Positions 8,373-16,618 of a stretch of 64,000 nucleotides of DNA are shown one piece after another. A program made the position numbers and the translations under genes. A model generated the notes under the pieces. It was not told the origin of the DNA. It searched no databases and was given only the letters and a program-made list of their open reading frames with translations. Position 1 is the first letter of the stretch, and each line of letters begins with the position of its first letter. The stretch covers positions 1 to 64,000 of the forward strand of contig NZ_AZDJ01000032.1 of assembly GCF_001434705.1 (NCBI RefSeq), in the 5' to 3' direction. The DNA comes from Lacticaseibacillus nasuensis JCM 17158. GTDB taxonomy: Bacteria; Bacillota; Bacilli; Lactobacillales; Lactobacillaceae.

Positions 8373-9457
8373 GCCCGCACCTCCTTGGCTAACCAAGCAG
8401 CCAAGCCACTCGTCAGCGGGACGGCCAAGACGATGCCAAAGGCGCTGACCAGCGATTGGGCAAAACCTAGCCCCATCACCCAGGCCACCGTGGTGCTGAT
8501 GGCGTTGCCGTTGCGCAGCCACAACACCGCCTCGGTGAGGGTTTCGGCAATAAACAGCATGAACAACACGGCGATCAGTGGCCCCATCACGTTGCGGCCG
8601 ATCGACAAGCCGGCGTTAAACCGGGCCCGCGCCGGGCCAGGCAGCTGAAACAAGGCCACGGCAATGTCGGCGCATTCATCCATCACCGCCCCCAGCGAGC
8701 CGATGATCACCTGCACGAAGAACAACAGCTGCGGCGCCTGCGTCACGTATTTCACCGTTTCGAGGTGAATACCGCGATAACCAGTTGCGGCAAATACCGT
8801 ATAGCCAATCAGCACCGCCGCTGCCGTGGCGAGAATCGTCGAAGTGCTCACCACCACCGTCAGCCAGGTCCAGCGGGTGATGAACAACGTGGTGGCCACG
8901 GTAAAGGCCACCGCCAGCGCAGCAAACAGCACGAAGGCCAGCTCTTGGTGACTGGCCACTTCGATGTGCAGCGCCGCCCAAAACAGCAAGGTGTTCAGCC
9001 CGATGCTGGCGGCAGTCAGCCAAAAGCGCCGGCGCATCACCAGCAGCAACAGCGTTAAGGTCATGGCAAACAGCCCCAACACCACCCCGTCACGCTTGTG
9101 GTCACTCACCTGCCAGGTGCGACTGCCATGGGTCACAAAGAGTTGCTGACCCTTGGCGACGGGACTATCGACGGCCCCGCTTTTCGTATATTGATTCGTC
9201 AGCTGCACGTGCTGGCCACGCCGCTTGGTGTTTAACCACCGCGCCGTCACGTGCTGCGTCACCGTGACGTCGTGATTGCCGAAGTTATCGACCACCGCCT
9301 GGCGGTGGCTGCTGGTCAGCGCCGTCACCTGCACGATTGGGGCGTGGTACAACGGCGCCGAAAATCGCGCCAAGGCGAACACGACGGCAAAGGCGACCAG
9401 TGGCAACAGCCAGCGGCCCCAGTTAACCCACGTGGTTTTGCTGCATGATTTCGTCAT
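8369..9457 (-). CDS. YibE/F-like membrane protein, longer partner
   Basis: A 362-residue YibE/F-family protein. An N-terminal membrane helix is followed by an extracytoplasmic beta-rich segment (about 40-125, with VVDNFGNHDVTVTQHVTARW), then seven or so membrane helices. The conserved stretch GSLGAVMDECADIAVALFQL is near residue 250. The start overlaps the small upstream gene by 35 nt and has only a weak AAGG site, so translation may depend on the upstream gene. It probably forms a complex with the 239-residue partner. Function unknown. Confidence 0.82.
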   Translation of the reverse strand: MTKSCSKTTWVNWGRWLLPLVAFAVVFALARFSAPLYHAPIVQVTALTSSHRQAVVDNFGNHDVTVTQHVTARWLNTKRRGQHVQLTNQYTKSGAVDSPVAKGQQLFVTHGSRTWQVSDHKRDGVVLGLFAMTLTLLLLVMRRRFWLTAASIGLNTLLFWAALHIEVASHQELAFVLFAALAVAFTVATTLFITRWTWLTVVVSTSTILATAAAVLIGYTVFAATGYRGIHLETVKYVTQAPQLLFFVQVIIGSLGAVMDECADIAVALFQLPGPARARFNAGLSIGRNVMGPLIAVLFMLFIAETLTEAVLWLRNGNAISTTVAWVMGLGFAQSLVSAFGIVLAVPLTSGLAAWLAKEVRA

Positions 9458-9743
9458 AGGCTGCCTTAATCGGTCCTGCCGGTTTGTCCCAAACGGTCCA
9501 CTCGGTCAAGTTGGCCGGCGGGGTCTGGTAATGCGCGTTGATGTAGTCTTCGTAGGTCCGCACGGCGTTACTGTGGGGAATGTTCATTTGTAAGATGCGC
9601 ACCTGGCGAATCAGCCCGGTTAGCGCGGCTTTTTCCGCCCGGCCGTTCATCAAGACATTGCCGAGTTCGTTGTAGCGCGTGCCGTCGTTGAGCGTAATTT
9701 CTTGAATCAAATCAAAGGTTTGTGGCTCCGTATTCACACTCAT
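9423..9743 (-). CDS. Small hypothetical protein heading the YibE/F operon
   Basis: A 106-residue soluble protein that I do not recognise. It is rich in Asn, Thr and acidic residues and has no membrane segment or known motif. The region TEWTVWDKPAGPIKAAYDEI near the C-terminus is amphipathic. GGAGCG precedes the ATG and an extended -10 lies 25 bp upstream. The 35-nt overlap with the YibE-like gene, plus its first position, suggests co-expression and possibly a functional link to those membrane proteins. Confidence 0.6.
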   Translation of the reverse strand: MSVNTEPQTFDLIQEITLNDGTRYNELGNVLMNGRAEKAALTGLIRQVRILQMNIPHSNAVRTYEDYINAHYQTPPANLTEWTVWDKPAGPIKAAYDEIMQQNHVG

Positions 9744-9767
9744 CGCTCCTTTTGAGGTTGTATCCCC

Positions 9768-9776
9768 ATTCTATCA
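9768..9776 (-). promoter_or_regulatory. Extended -10 promoter of the YibE/F operon
   Basis: The minus strand reads TGATAGAAT, an extended -10 element, 25 bp ahead of the small hypothetical gene. No clear -35 is visible. The genes from 9743 down to 3705 are tightly packed and could share this promoter. Confidence 0.45.
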
Positions 9777-9843
9777 CGTCTGCGCCGATGCCGAAGCCTG
9801 CTTAATATGCTATGGTAAGGGAAACGAGAAAGGCGGAGAAATC

Positions 9844-11247
9844 ATGGATTACCAACACCTTGCAGAACAGTATCAAGCGGACTTACTCACCGACCTGGCC
9901 ACGCTAGTCGCAGTCGACTCTACCCGCGACGTCGCCCACGCGACGCCGGCTGCGCCACTAGGTCCCGGCCCGGCGCAGGCCTTGGCCACAATGCTCGGCT
10001 TTGCCGAACGCGACGGCTTCACCACCGCCAATATCGACCACGTTGCCGGCAGAATCGAGGCCGGCCAAGGCGACACCATCTTGGGCATCTTCGGTCACGT
10101 CGACGTCGTCCCGGCCGGCAGCGGCTGGACCAGCGACCCCTTCACCACGACAATTGCCAATGGCCGCGTCTATGGCCGCGGCACCGCCGACGACAAGGGC
10201 CCGCTGTTGGCGGCGTATTACGCCTTGCGCCTCTTGCACGACCAAGGGGTAACGCTGCACCAACGCGTGCACCTGATTGTCGGCACCGACGAGGAATCCG
10301 AGTGGGTGGGCATCAACCGCTACCTCACCACCGAGCCGACGCCGGATTACGGCTTCTCCCCTGACGCGGAGTTTCCCATTATTAATGGGGAAAAAGGCAT
10401 CGCCACTTTTGCGCTAACGTTCCATCAGCCCCAACTGACCCCAGCGCCGCTGGTGCTCACGGGCTTTTCAGCCGGGTTGCGAGTCAACATGGTCCCAGAA
10501 AGCGCAACGGCCACGATGCGCGGGGCCTTGCCAGCCGATTTTGCCAAAGCACTCGGCGAATTTGCCGCGGCTAACGGCGTCACCGCCAGCCTCACGTCAA
10601 CGGCCACGGACACGGTAACCGTGACGCTGACAGGCAAAGGCGCGCATGCGCTAGAACCTAAGGCCGGCGTCAACGCCGCCACGTATCTGGCCACATTCCT
10701 GACGACTTACGCCTTTGATGCCGCCGGGGCGCAGTACCTTCACGCCATTGCCACTTATTTGCACAACGACTCCCGCGGCCACCAGCTTGGCATCGCTTAT
10801 ACCGACAAGGTCATGGGCGAGCTCACCGCCAGCCCCGATCTCTTCAGCTACACGCCGGATGGCCCGCAAACCATTGCCATTAATGTGCGCTACCCGCAAG
10901 GCACCGATGCGGCCACGATTCGCGACCAAATCGAAACCACGCTCGGCGCCGAGCACGTCACCGTCGCCGTGGCCGGCCATGCGCAGGGCCCGCATTACGT
11001 CGCCGCCAGCGACCCGCTGGTGCAAACCCTTCTGCAAACCTACACGGACCAAACCGGCCTGCCCGGCCACGAGCAGGTCATCGGTGGCGGGACATACGGC
11101 CGCATCATCCCCCGCGGCGTCGCGTTCGGCGCCCAACCCGTCGGCCAGGAAAACGTCATGCATCAAGCCAACGAATACATGCCAATCAACGCCTTGATCC
11201 AAGCCGTCGCGATTTATGCCGACGCCATTGCGCGGCTGGCGCAATGA
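9844..11247 (+). CDS. pepV: Dipeptidase PepV (M20 family)
   Basis: A 467-residue zinc dipeptidase that cleaves dipeptides and some aminopeptidase substrates in the cytoplasm, feeding amino-acid supply. Metal and catalytic motifs are GIFGHVDVVPAG (His and Asp, about 83-94), GRGTADDKGP (about 113-122), GTDEESEWVG (about 147-156), and a C-terminal GGGTYGR. The length matches lactobacillar PepV. AAAGGCGGAG precedes the ATG. The gene overlaps birA by 4 nt, giving a two-gene unit. Confidence 0.93.
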   Translation: MDYQHLAEQYQADLLTDLATLVAVDSTRDVAHATPAAPLGPGPAQALATMLGFAERDGFTTANIDHVAGRIEAGQGDTILGIFGHVDVVPAGSGWTSDPFTTTIANGRVYGRGTADDKGPLLAAYYALRLLHDQGVTLHQRVHLIVGTDEESEWVGINRYLTTEPTPDYGFSPDAEFPIINGEKGIATFALTFHQPQLTPAPLVLTGFSAGLRVNMVPESATATMRGALPADFAKALGEFAAANGVTASLTSTATDTVTVTLTGKGAHALEPKAGVNAATYLATFLTTYAFDAAGAQYLHAIATYLHNDSRGHQLGIAYTDKVMGELTASPDLFSYTPDGPQTIAINVRYPQGTDAATIRDQIETTLGAEHVTVAVAGHAQGPHYVAASDPLVQTLLQTYTDQTGLPGHEQVIGGGTYGRIIPRGVAFGAQPVGQENVMHQANEYMPINALIQAVAIYADAIARLAQ

Positions 11248-11996
11248 TCGACGCCGTTGCGCTGCGCCAAGCCGTCGCCACCACTTGGCCGAACCTCGTC
11301 ATTCACAGCCTGTCCACCACCAGCTCGACGCAACAAGTCGTGGCTGAGCAAGTCGCGGCCGGGGCCACCGTGCCGCGCCTAGTGGTGGCGGATCAACAAA
11401 CCGCCGGGATTGGGCGCCACGGCCACGGCTTCGTGAGCCCGGCCGGCGGGGTGTATTTTACGCTGGCGCTCCCGGCCTGGGCCAGCCCGTTGCTGACGCC
11501 GGCGGCCGGGGTGGCGATGCAACGCGCCATTCACCAGGTGACGGGCCTGCAGCCCACATTAAAATGGGTCAACGACGTCTTAGTCGCTGACCGCAAAGTC
11601 TGCGGGATTCTCGCCACCCGCGTCGCTGGGCACGGGCAAGCCCGAGATTTAATCGGCTGCGGCGTCAACCTCGTCGCGCCGGCCAATGTGCCGCCCGCCG
11701 ACGCGGTGCCGGTGGGCGGCTTATTCCCGCGCCAACCCGCCGCCACGGTGGCCACGGCGCTGGTAGCGGCGTGGCTGACCGAGCTGGCAAACTTGCAGGC
11801 CCAGCCCGCCACCATCATGCCGCACTACCGTCGCCACGCCGCCTGGCTCAACCAACGCGTGCGCGTGCAGCCTGGCCGCACGCCGATCGAAGGCACCTTG
11901 ATTGGCTTCACCGCGACCGGTGGCTTACAGCTGCAAACGGCCACCGGCACCATGACTGTCACCACCGGTTCCTTGCGGCGAATCGCGCCAGCCTAA
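11244..11996 (+). CDS. birA: Biotin--[acetyl-CoA-carboxylase] ligase, no HTH domain
   Basis: A 250-residue biotin protein ligase, which activates biotin with ATP and attaches it to the carrier protein of acetyl-CoA carboxylase. The catalytic core starts almost at once: TSSTQQ near 27, then ADQQTAGIGRHGHGFVSP where the family usually has GRGRxGR, then LKWVNDVLV and KVCGILA near 107-124. The C-terminal SH3-like domain ends the protein. The N-terminal winged helix found in bifunctional BirA repressors is absent, so it should not act as a DNA-binding regulator. Confidence 0.9.
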   Translation: MIDAVALRQAVATTWPNLVIHSLSTTSSTQQVVAEQVAAGATVPRLVVADQQTAGIGRHGHGFVSPAGGVYFTLALPAWASPLLTPAAGVAMQRAIHQVTGLQPTLKWVNDVLVADRKVCGILATRVAGHGQARDLIGCGVNLVAPANVPPADAVPVGGLFPRQPAATVATALVAAWLTELANLQAQPATIMPHYRRHAAWLNQRVRVQPGRTPIEGTLIGFTATGGLQLQTATGTMTVTTGSLRRIAPA

Positions 11997-12682
11997 CTCA
12001 CCGCGCCGGCCAGCAGTTGCGGCAAGTCGGCCCAGTCGCTCAGCTGATACGTCGGCACGAGGTGACTGCGGTTGGGCTTAAAGCGCGGATTGTACCAAAT
12101 CGTGTCGAGACCAGCATTCACGCCGCCTTGGATATCCGACGTCAGCGAATCGCCCATGATCAGCGTCGTGGTCGCGTCGTAATCGGGAATGTGCTTGGCC
12201 ACATAATCAAAAAAGGCCACGCTGGGCTTAGGCACCCCGATCGCGTCGGAGACGAATAGGTCGCTAAACTGGTCGATCAAGCCAGCCTTGGTCAGCCGCG
12301 CCTGTTGCACGGCCTCGATGCCGTTGCTGACGATGTACAGCCGGTAATCGCCTAAAGCCGCCAACGTGTCCGCGGCGTGGCGCGCCACCACCGCCTCTTG
12401 ATCTAAAAGCCGGTGGTAGTGGTGTTCGACGGCCAGCCCGTCGGCGGCTAGGTGAAACTGCGCGAACAACTCGGTGAAGCGCCGGGCAAAGATCTGCTCG
12501 CGGCTGATGCGGCCGGCCTCGTATTCGGTCCACAGGAACGCATTCAACTTGAGGTAGGCGGCAATCACCGCCGGCGTCGTCGGCAGGTGATAATCCGTCA
12601 GCGCGGTGGTCAACGAGCGCAATTCGCCGGCTTCAAAGTCTAAAATCGTGTCATCAATGTCAAATAATAGCGTTTGATACAT
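11993..12682 (-). CDS. HAD nucleotidase, YjjG family
   Basis: A 229-residue HAD hydrolase. Motif I is LLFDIDDTILDFEAGE at residues 5-20, motif II is YIVSNGIEA, and the last motif reads TLIMGDSLTSDIQGG. YjjG-type enzymes dephosphorylate noncanonical pyrimidine nucleotides and help keep the nucleotide pool clean. The gene converges on birA so closely that the two stop codons overlap (11993-11996), leaving no room for a terminator. The start is 99 bp from the divergent PBP1A gene. Confidence 0.88.
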   Translation of the reverse strand: MYQTLLFDIDDTILDFEAGELRSLTTALTDYHLPTTPAVIAAYLKLNAFLWTEYEAGRISREQIFARRFTELFAQFHLAADGLAVEHHYHRLLDQEAVVARHAADTLAALGDYRLYIVSNGIEAVQQARLTKAGLIDQFSDLFVSDAIGVPKPSVAFFDYVAKHIPDYDATTTLIMGDSLTSDIQGGVNAGLDTIWYNPRFKPNRSHLVPTYQLSDWADLPQLLAGAVS

Positions 12683-12742
12683 GGCGCACCTCCGTTGAGC
12701 CTACCCTACCAGACCGGCCGGGCAAGCGCACGATTTTTAAGG

Positions 12743-12748
12743 TATAAT
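12743..12748 (+). promoter_or_regulatory. Consensus -10 of the PBP1A gene
   Basis: A perfect TATAAT lies 32 bp ahead of the GTG start. The hexamer 17 bp upstream is a poor -35, so the call rests on the -10 and its position in a short divergent gap. Confidence 0.5.
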
Positions 12749-12780
12749 AGGCCAATATTCGGTAAAAAGGTGGCGTTGAC

Positions 12781-15366
12781 GTGAACACGGGACACAAAAA
12801 GCGCAGGAGCCACGCGTGGCTCGCGCGCCTCAACCACAAACTAACACAGCGCTCGCCAGAGGCCTTGCCGCCACTGTCGGGCAAAACCTGGCGGCTCTAC
12901 GCCGACATCACCTTGCAAGTGGTGAAGTCGTTGGCGTATTACGTCATTGCAACGATCGGCATCGGCCTGGTGTTTGGCGTGGGCATGCTGGGCGGCTACT
13001 TTGCCGCCATCGTGGACCACACGCCGGTGCCGACGCAGCAAAAGATGACGCAAACCCTTGGCGATGTGGATTCCACCACCACGCTGTATTATGCCAATAA
13101 CGTGATGCTGGGCAACATCAAAAGCGACTTGATGCGCGACAAGGTGCCGCTTGCCGATATTTCGCCGTACCTCAAGCAGGCCATCGTTGCCACCGAAGAC
13201 GAGGATTTCTATCATCACGACGGCGTGGTGCCCAAGTCGGTGTTGCGCGCGGTGATTTCCGCCTTGACCGGCGTCGGCAGCCAAACCGGCGGCTCCACGC
13301 TGACGCAGCAAGTCGTGAAGCTGCAATTTCTCAGCTCGGAAACCACGTTTAAGCGCAAGGTCGTCGAGATCATGTACGCCTTACGCTTGAATCACTTCTT
13401 CTCAAAGGACCAGATTCTCGAGGCCTACCTCAACATCGCCACGCTTGGCCGCAACAACAAGGGCCAAAACATCGCCGGGGTGCAAACCGCCGCCGAGGGG
13501 ATTTTTGGTAAATCCGCCAAGCAGCTCAACCTCGCCGAGGCCGCGTACATCGCCGGCTTGCCGCAAAGCCCGTCGGTGTACACGCCCTACACCATCACCG
13601 GGGCGTTGAAGGCCGATGACCAGGTGGCGCTCGGCATCGGCCGGCAAAAAACGGTGCTGTTTCGGATGTACCGCGCGGGGATGATTACCAACAAGCAATA
13701 TCAAGCCGCCAAGAAATTCGACATCAAAAAAGATTTTCTCCCGCAATCCACGGCCAAGGACACCACCACGGGCAATTATGTCTACACCATGGTCCAAGGC
13801 GAAGCCGAAACCGTCTTGGCGCAAAAGCTGGCCAAAGATGACGGCCACAGCCAAGCGGCGATCCAAAAAAATACCAGCCTGGCCAACCAGTACCTCGAGC
13901 AAGCCAAAACGATGCTGTCCACCAAGGGGTACAAGGTTCACAGCACCATCAACAAACCGATTTACGACACGATGCAACAAGTCGCCAAGGCCAATGCCGG
14001 CAGCCTCGGCTACACCTACCGCACGACGCAAATCGATGCCAAAACCGGCCGGCGCACCACCATCAGCGAGCCGGTGCAAAACGGCTCGCTGCTCCTCGAC
14101 AATAATTCTGGCGCCGTCATCGGCTTTATCGGCGGCGTCTCGGGCCAGTTGAATCACGTTTACACCACCCGCTCGCCGGGGTCCTCCATCAAGCCCTTGC
14201 TCGTTTACGGCCCGGCGGTGGAGAACAAACTGATTGGGTCGCAAACCATGCTGGCCGATTTTGCCAACGACTTCGGGAATTATCGCGTCACGGACTACGG
14301 CACCACCTTGCAAAACAAGTTCGTGCCGGCGACCACGGCGTTGGCGCAATCGTATAACGTGCCGGCCGTCGAGCTGTACAACGCGTTGCGCAAGAAAACC
14401 AACCCGAAGACTTACATGGAAAAAATGGGCCTGACCACCCTTACCGACCACGACTATTCCCAACTCGGCATCGCGCTAGGTGGTACCGACTACGGGCTGA
14501 CCGTGGAGGACGAGGCCGCCGCTTACGCCACCTTCTGGCGCGGCGGCACCTATGTGGCCCCATACGTCATCGACAAAATTGTCGATCCGATGGGCAACGT
14601 CGTCTATCAACACAAGGCCGCCCCGACGACGGTCTTCAGCAAGGCCACGGCTTACATCATGCAGCAAATGATGCACGAAGTCGTCAACACCGGGACCGCC
14701 ACTCAGCTCAAGAATCAGCTGAGTTTTTCCACCAATACCTTGATTGGCAAAACCGGGACCAGTAACGACTTCAAGGACATTTGGTTCTCCGGTTCCACGC
14801 CGGGGATGACGCTGACCAGTTGGATCGGCTACGACAATAACAACGGCAGCGCCCACCTGTTATCGGAAAGCGCGTCGAGCCTGAACATGACGTTTTGGGC
14901 CAAGGTCGCCAACGCCGTGTACCGCAAGATTCCCAACCAGTTTGCGCTCACCAAGACCATGGCCAAGCCAAGCACGGTGAAAACCGTCAAGGTCAACGCC
15001 AAAACCGGGGAGAAAATCGGCACGGTGCTGGCCAACAACCGCACCTATCACGTCGGCAACGAAACGCTGACCAGCCTGTACAACGACTGGGAACCAGGCG
15101 CCAGCAAGGCCAAGTTCGGCATCGGCGGCTCCGCCGACAACTACGCGTTGTTCTGGTACAACTTCGGCGGCGTGCGCAACGGCTACGGTCGCGTCACCAC
15201 CGGCGTCAACTCGACGCCAAAGTCGACGACGATTATCAGCAACCCCAAAACCACCAAACGCACCACCAAGCCGGCGGCCAGCACCAGCAGCCGCAAAGCC
15301 TCGAGCAGTAGCAAGAAGGCCACTAGCAGCAAGGCCAGCAGTAAAGCATCAAGTGCTCGCCGCTAA
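12781..15366 (+). CDS. pbp1A: Class A penicillin-binding protein 1A
   Basis: An 861-residue bifunctional murein synthase. A cytoplasmic basic start and a membrane anchor (about 50-80) precede the GT51 glycosyltransferase (ATEDEDFYHHDG near 138, GGSTLTQQVVK near 170). The transpeptidase has SSIK near 468 with the acylation serine, an SYN motif, and KTGTSN near 657. The last 60 residues form a Ser/Thr/Lys-rich low-complexity tail. Translation starts at GTG with AAGGTGG upstream. The substrate is lipid II at the outer membrane face. The tail may interact with wall polymers, which is inference. Confidence 0.94.
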   Translation: MNTGHKKRRSHAWLARLNHKLTQRSPEALPPLSGKTWRLYADITLQVVKSLAYYVIATIGIGLVFGVGMLGGYFAAIVDHTPVPTQQKMTQTLGDVDSTTTLYYANNVMLGNIKSDLMRDKVPLADISPYLKQAIVATEDEDFYHHDGVVPKSVLRAVISALTGVGSQTGGSTLTQQVVKLQFLSSETTFKRKVVEIMYALRLNHFFSKDQILEAYLNIATLGRNNKGQNIAGVQTAAEGIFGKSAKQLNLAEAAYIAGLPQSPSVYTPYTITGALKADDQVALGIGRQKTVLFRMYRAGMITNKQYQAAKKFDIKKDFLPQSTAKDTTTGNYVYTMVQGEAETVLAQKLAKDDGHSQAAIQKNTSLANQYLEQAKTMLSTKGYKVHSTINKPIYDTMQQVAKANAGSLGYTYRTTQIDAKTGRRTTISEPVQNGSLLLDNNSGAVIGFIGGVSGQLNHVYTTRSPGSSIKPLLVYGPAVENKLIGSQTMLADFANDFGNYRVTDYGTTLQNKFVPATTALAQSYNVPAVELYNALRKKTNPKTYMEKMGLTTLTDHDYSQLGIALGGTDYGLTVEDEAAAYATFWRGGTYVAPYVIDKIVDPMGNVVYQHKAAPTTVFSKATAYIMQQMMHEVVNTGTATQLKNQLSFSTNTLIGKTGTSNDFKDIWFSGSTPGMTLTSWIGYDNNNGSAHLLSESASSLNMTFWAKVANAVYRKIPNQFALTKTMAKPSTVKTVKVNAKTGEKIGTVLANNRTYHVGNETLTSLYNDWEPGASKAKFGIGGSADNYALFWYNFGGVRNGYGRVTTGVNSTPKSTTIISNPKTTKRTTKPAASTSSRKASSSSKKATSSKASSKASSARR

Positions 15367-15371
15367 AAAAA

Positions 15372-15408
15372 AATCCCGGTTCGCAAGCAATGCCTGCGAA
15401 CCGGGATT
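15372..15408. terminator. Bidirectional terminator, PBP1A / ccpA
   Basis: A perfect 14-bp stem (AATCCCGGTTCGCA and complement) with a 9-nt loop. A nine-A run lies on the left and ATTTTTT on the right, so it can stop transcription from both converging genes. Confidence 0.9.
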
Positions 15409-15420
15409 ATTTTTTGGTGG

Positions 15421-16422
15421 TTATTTCGTCGACTGGCGAGCGGTAATGTCAAAGCCTAACCGCACCGTTTTGGCGTCGATGTCTTCTTTGTTCATCATCT
15501 TGGTCAATAGGCGCATCGCCACGGCGCCGATATCATACAGCGGCTGATCGATGGAGGTCAGCTGCGGGCGGGCCATTTCGGTGAGCTTCGTGTTGTTGCT
15601 GGTGATCAGCTCAAAGTCCGTTGGCACCTTCACGCCGGCATCAATGGCGGCGTCCAACAGACCCACGGCCAGTTCGTCATCGCCGGCAATGGCAGCGGTG
15701 GCGCCGGACTTTTGCACCTGCTTGAACAGGCCTAGGCCGGCATGATAGCTGGCCTCGGTTTCAAACACAAGGCTTTCGTCATAGGCCAAGCCGGCCTTAG
15801 CCAACGCCTGCTTGTACCCCTGCAGGCGGTACTCGCCGTTGATCGGCTGAGTCAGCGGACCAGTCACCAAGGCCACCTGCTTGTTGCCGGTTTTAATCAG
15901 GCGCGCGGTAGCTTCTTCGACGGCGGCAACATAATCGATGTTGACGCTGCCGACTTGCTCGTCAGGATCCACGGAGCCGGCCAACACGATTGGCGTCTTG
16001 CTGCGGGAGAATTCGGCGCGCACATTGTCAGAAATCTCGTGGCCCATGTAGATGAGCCCGTCGACTTGCTTAGCCAACAAGGTGTTGAGCACCTGGACCT
16101 CTTTTTGCGAGTTCTCGTCGGAGTTGGCCAGGATGATATTGTACTTGTACATCGTCGCCACGTCATCGATCCCGCGCGCTAAGCTTGAGAAAAACATGTT
16201 CGTGACATCCGGGATGATGACCCCAACCGTGGTCGTTTTCTTCGAGGCTAAGCCCCGCGCCACCGCGTTTGGCCGGTAATCGAGGCGGTCGATCACCTCC
16301 AGGACCTTCTTGCGGGTCGCGGGCTTCACATTCGGGTTCCCGTTAACGACACGCGAGACCGTCGCCATCGAGACGTTGGCCTCGCGGGCCACGTCGTAAA
16401 TCGTGATTGTTTGCTTCTCCAT
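15421..16422 (-). CDS. ccpA: Catabolite control protein A
   Basis: A 333-residue LacI/GalR regulator that binds cre sites with HPr-Ser-P to control carbon catabolite repression and activation. The N-terminal HTH reads TIYDVAREANVSMATVSRVV (about 6-25), followed by hinge segment YRPNAVARGLA and a periplasmic-binding-like core with GVIIPDVTNMFFSSLARGID. The C-terminus ends in FDITARQSTK, as in CcpA. GGAGA lies 11 nt ahead of the ATG. It is divergent from pepQ, the classic lactobacillar arrangement, with a cre overlapping its own -35. Confidence 0.95.
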   Translation of the reverse strand: MEKQTITIYDVAREANVSMATVSRVVNGNPNVKPATRKKVLEVIDRLDYRPNAVARGLASKKTTTVGVIIPDVTNMFFSSLARGIDDVATMYKYNIILANSDENSQKEVQVLNTLLAKQVDGLIYMGHEISDNVRAEFSRSKTPIVLAGSVDPDEQVGSVNIDYVAAVEEATARLIKTGNKQVALVTGPLTQPINGEYRLQGYKQALAKAGLAYDESLVFETEASYHAGLGLFKQVQKSGATAAIAGDDELAVGLLDAAIDAGVKVPTDFELITSNNTKLTEMARPQLTSIDQPLYDIGAVAMRLLTKMMNKEDIDAKTVRLGFDITARQSTK

Positions 16423-16483
16423 TGTTCATGTATCTCCTTACATTTTAATCTTTCGCAGAAATCGTCACTGTGATTTACAGGTC

Positions 16484-16512
16484 ATTTTAGCAGACGGTTG
16501 ACGGGGTTGCAA
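16484..16512 (-). promoter_or_regulatory. ccpA promoter
   Basis: On the minus strand the -35 is TTGCAA (16512-16507), the spacer is 17 bp and the -10 is TAAAAT (16489-16484). The -35 lies inside the cre site, so CcpA binding would compete with RNA polymerase. Confidence 0.65.
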
Positions 16513-16521
16513 GCGTTTACT
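16507..16521. promoter_or_regulatory. Catabolite-responsive element (cre) between ccpA and pepQ
   Basis: TTGCAAGCGTTTACT fits the cre consensus TGNAANCGNWNNCA at all but the last position. It covers the -35 of ccpA and lies about 58 bp upstream of the pepQ -10. That suggests autorepression of ccpA and possibly an effect on pepQ. Confidence 0.75.
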
Positions 16522-16578
16522 GAATTTTTCATGCAAATTTTCACGAGGACTTTTCAGAAAGCCGGTGAAAACGGCCTG

Positions 16579-16587
16579 TGCTATACT
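16579..16587 (+). promoter_or_regulatory. Extended -10 promoter of pepQ
   Basis: TGCTATACT is an extended -10 element 32 bp ahead of the ATG, followed by AGGAGG at 16607-16612. There is no recognisable -35, as expected when the TG extension is present. Confidence 0.6.
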
Positions 16588-16618
16588 TAATCCGCATAAC
16601 ATACTCAGGAGGCGCAAC

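Noticed and set aside
12683-12780. Riboswitch in the divergent gap before PBP1A
   Set aside because: The gap is under 100 bp and shows only a -10 and a ribosome site.
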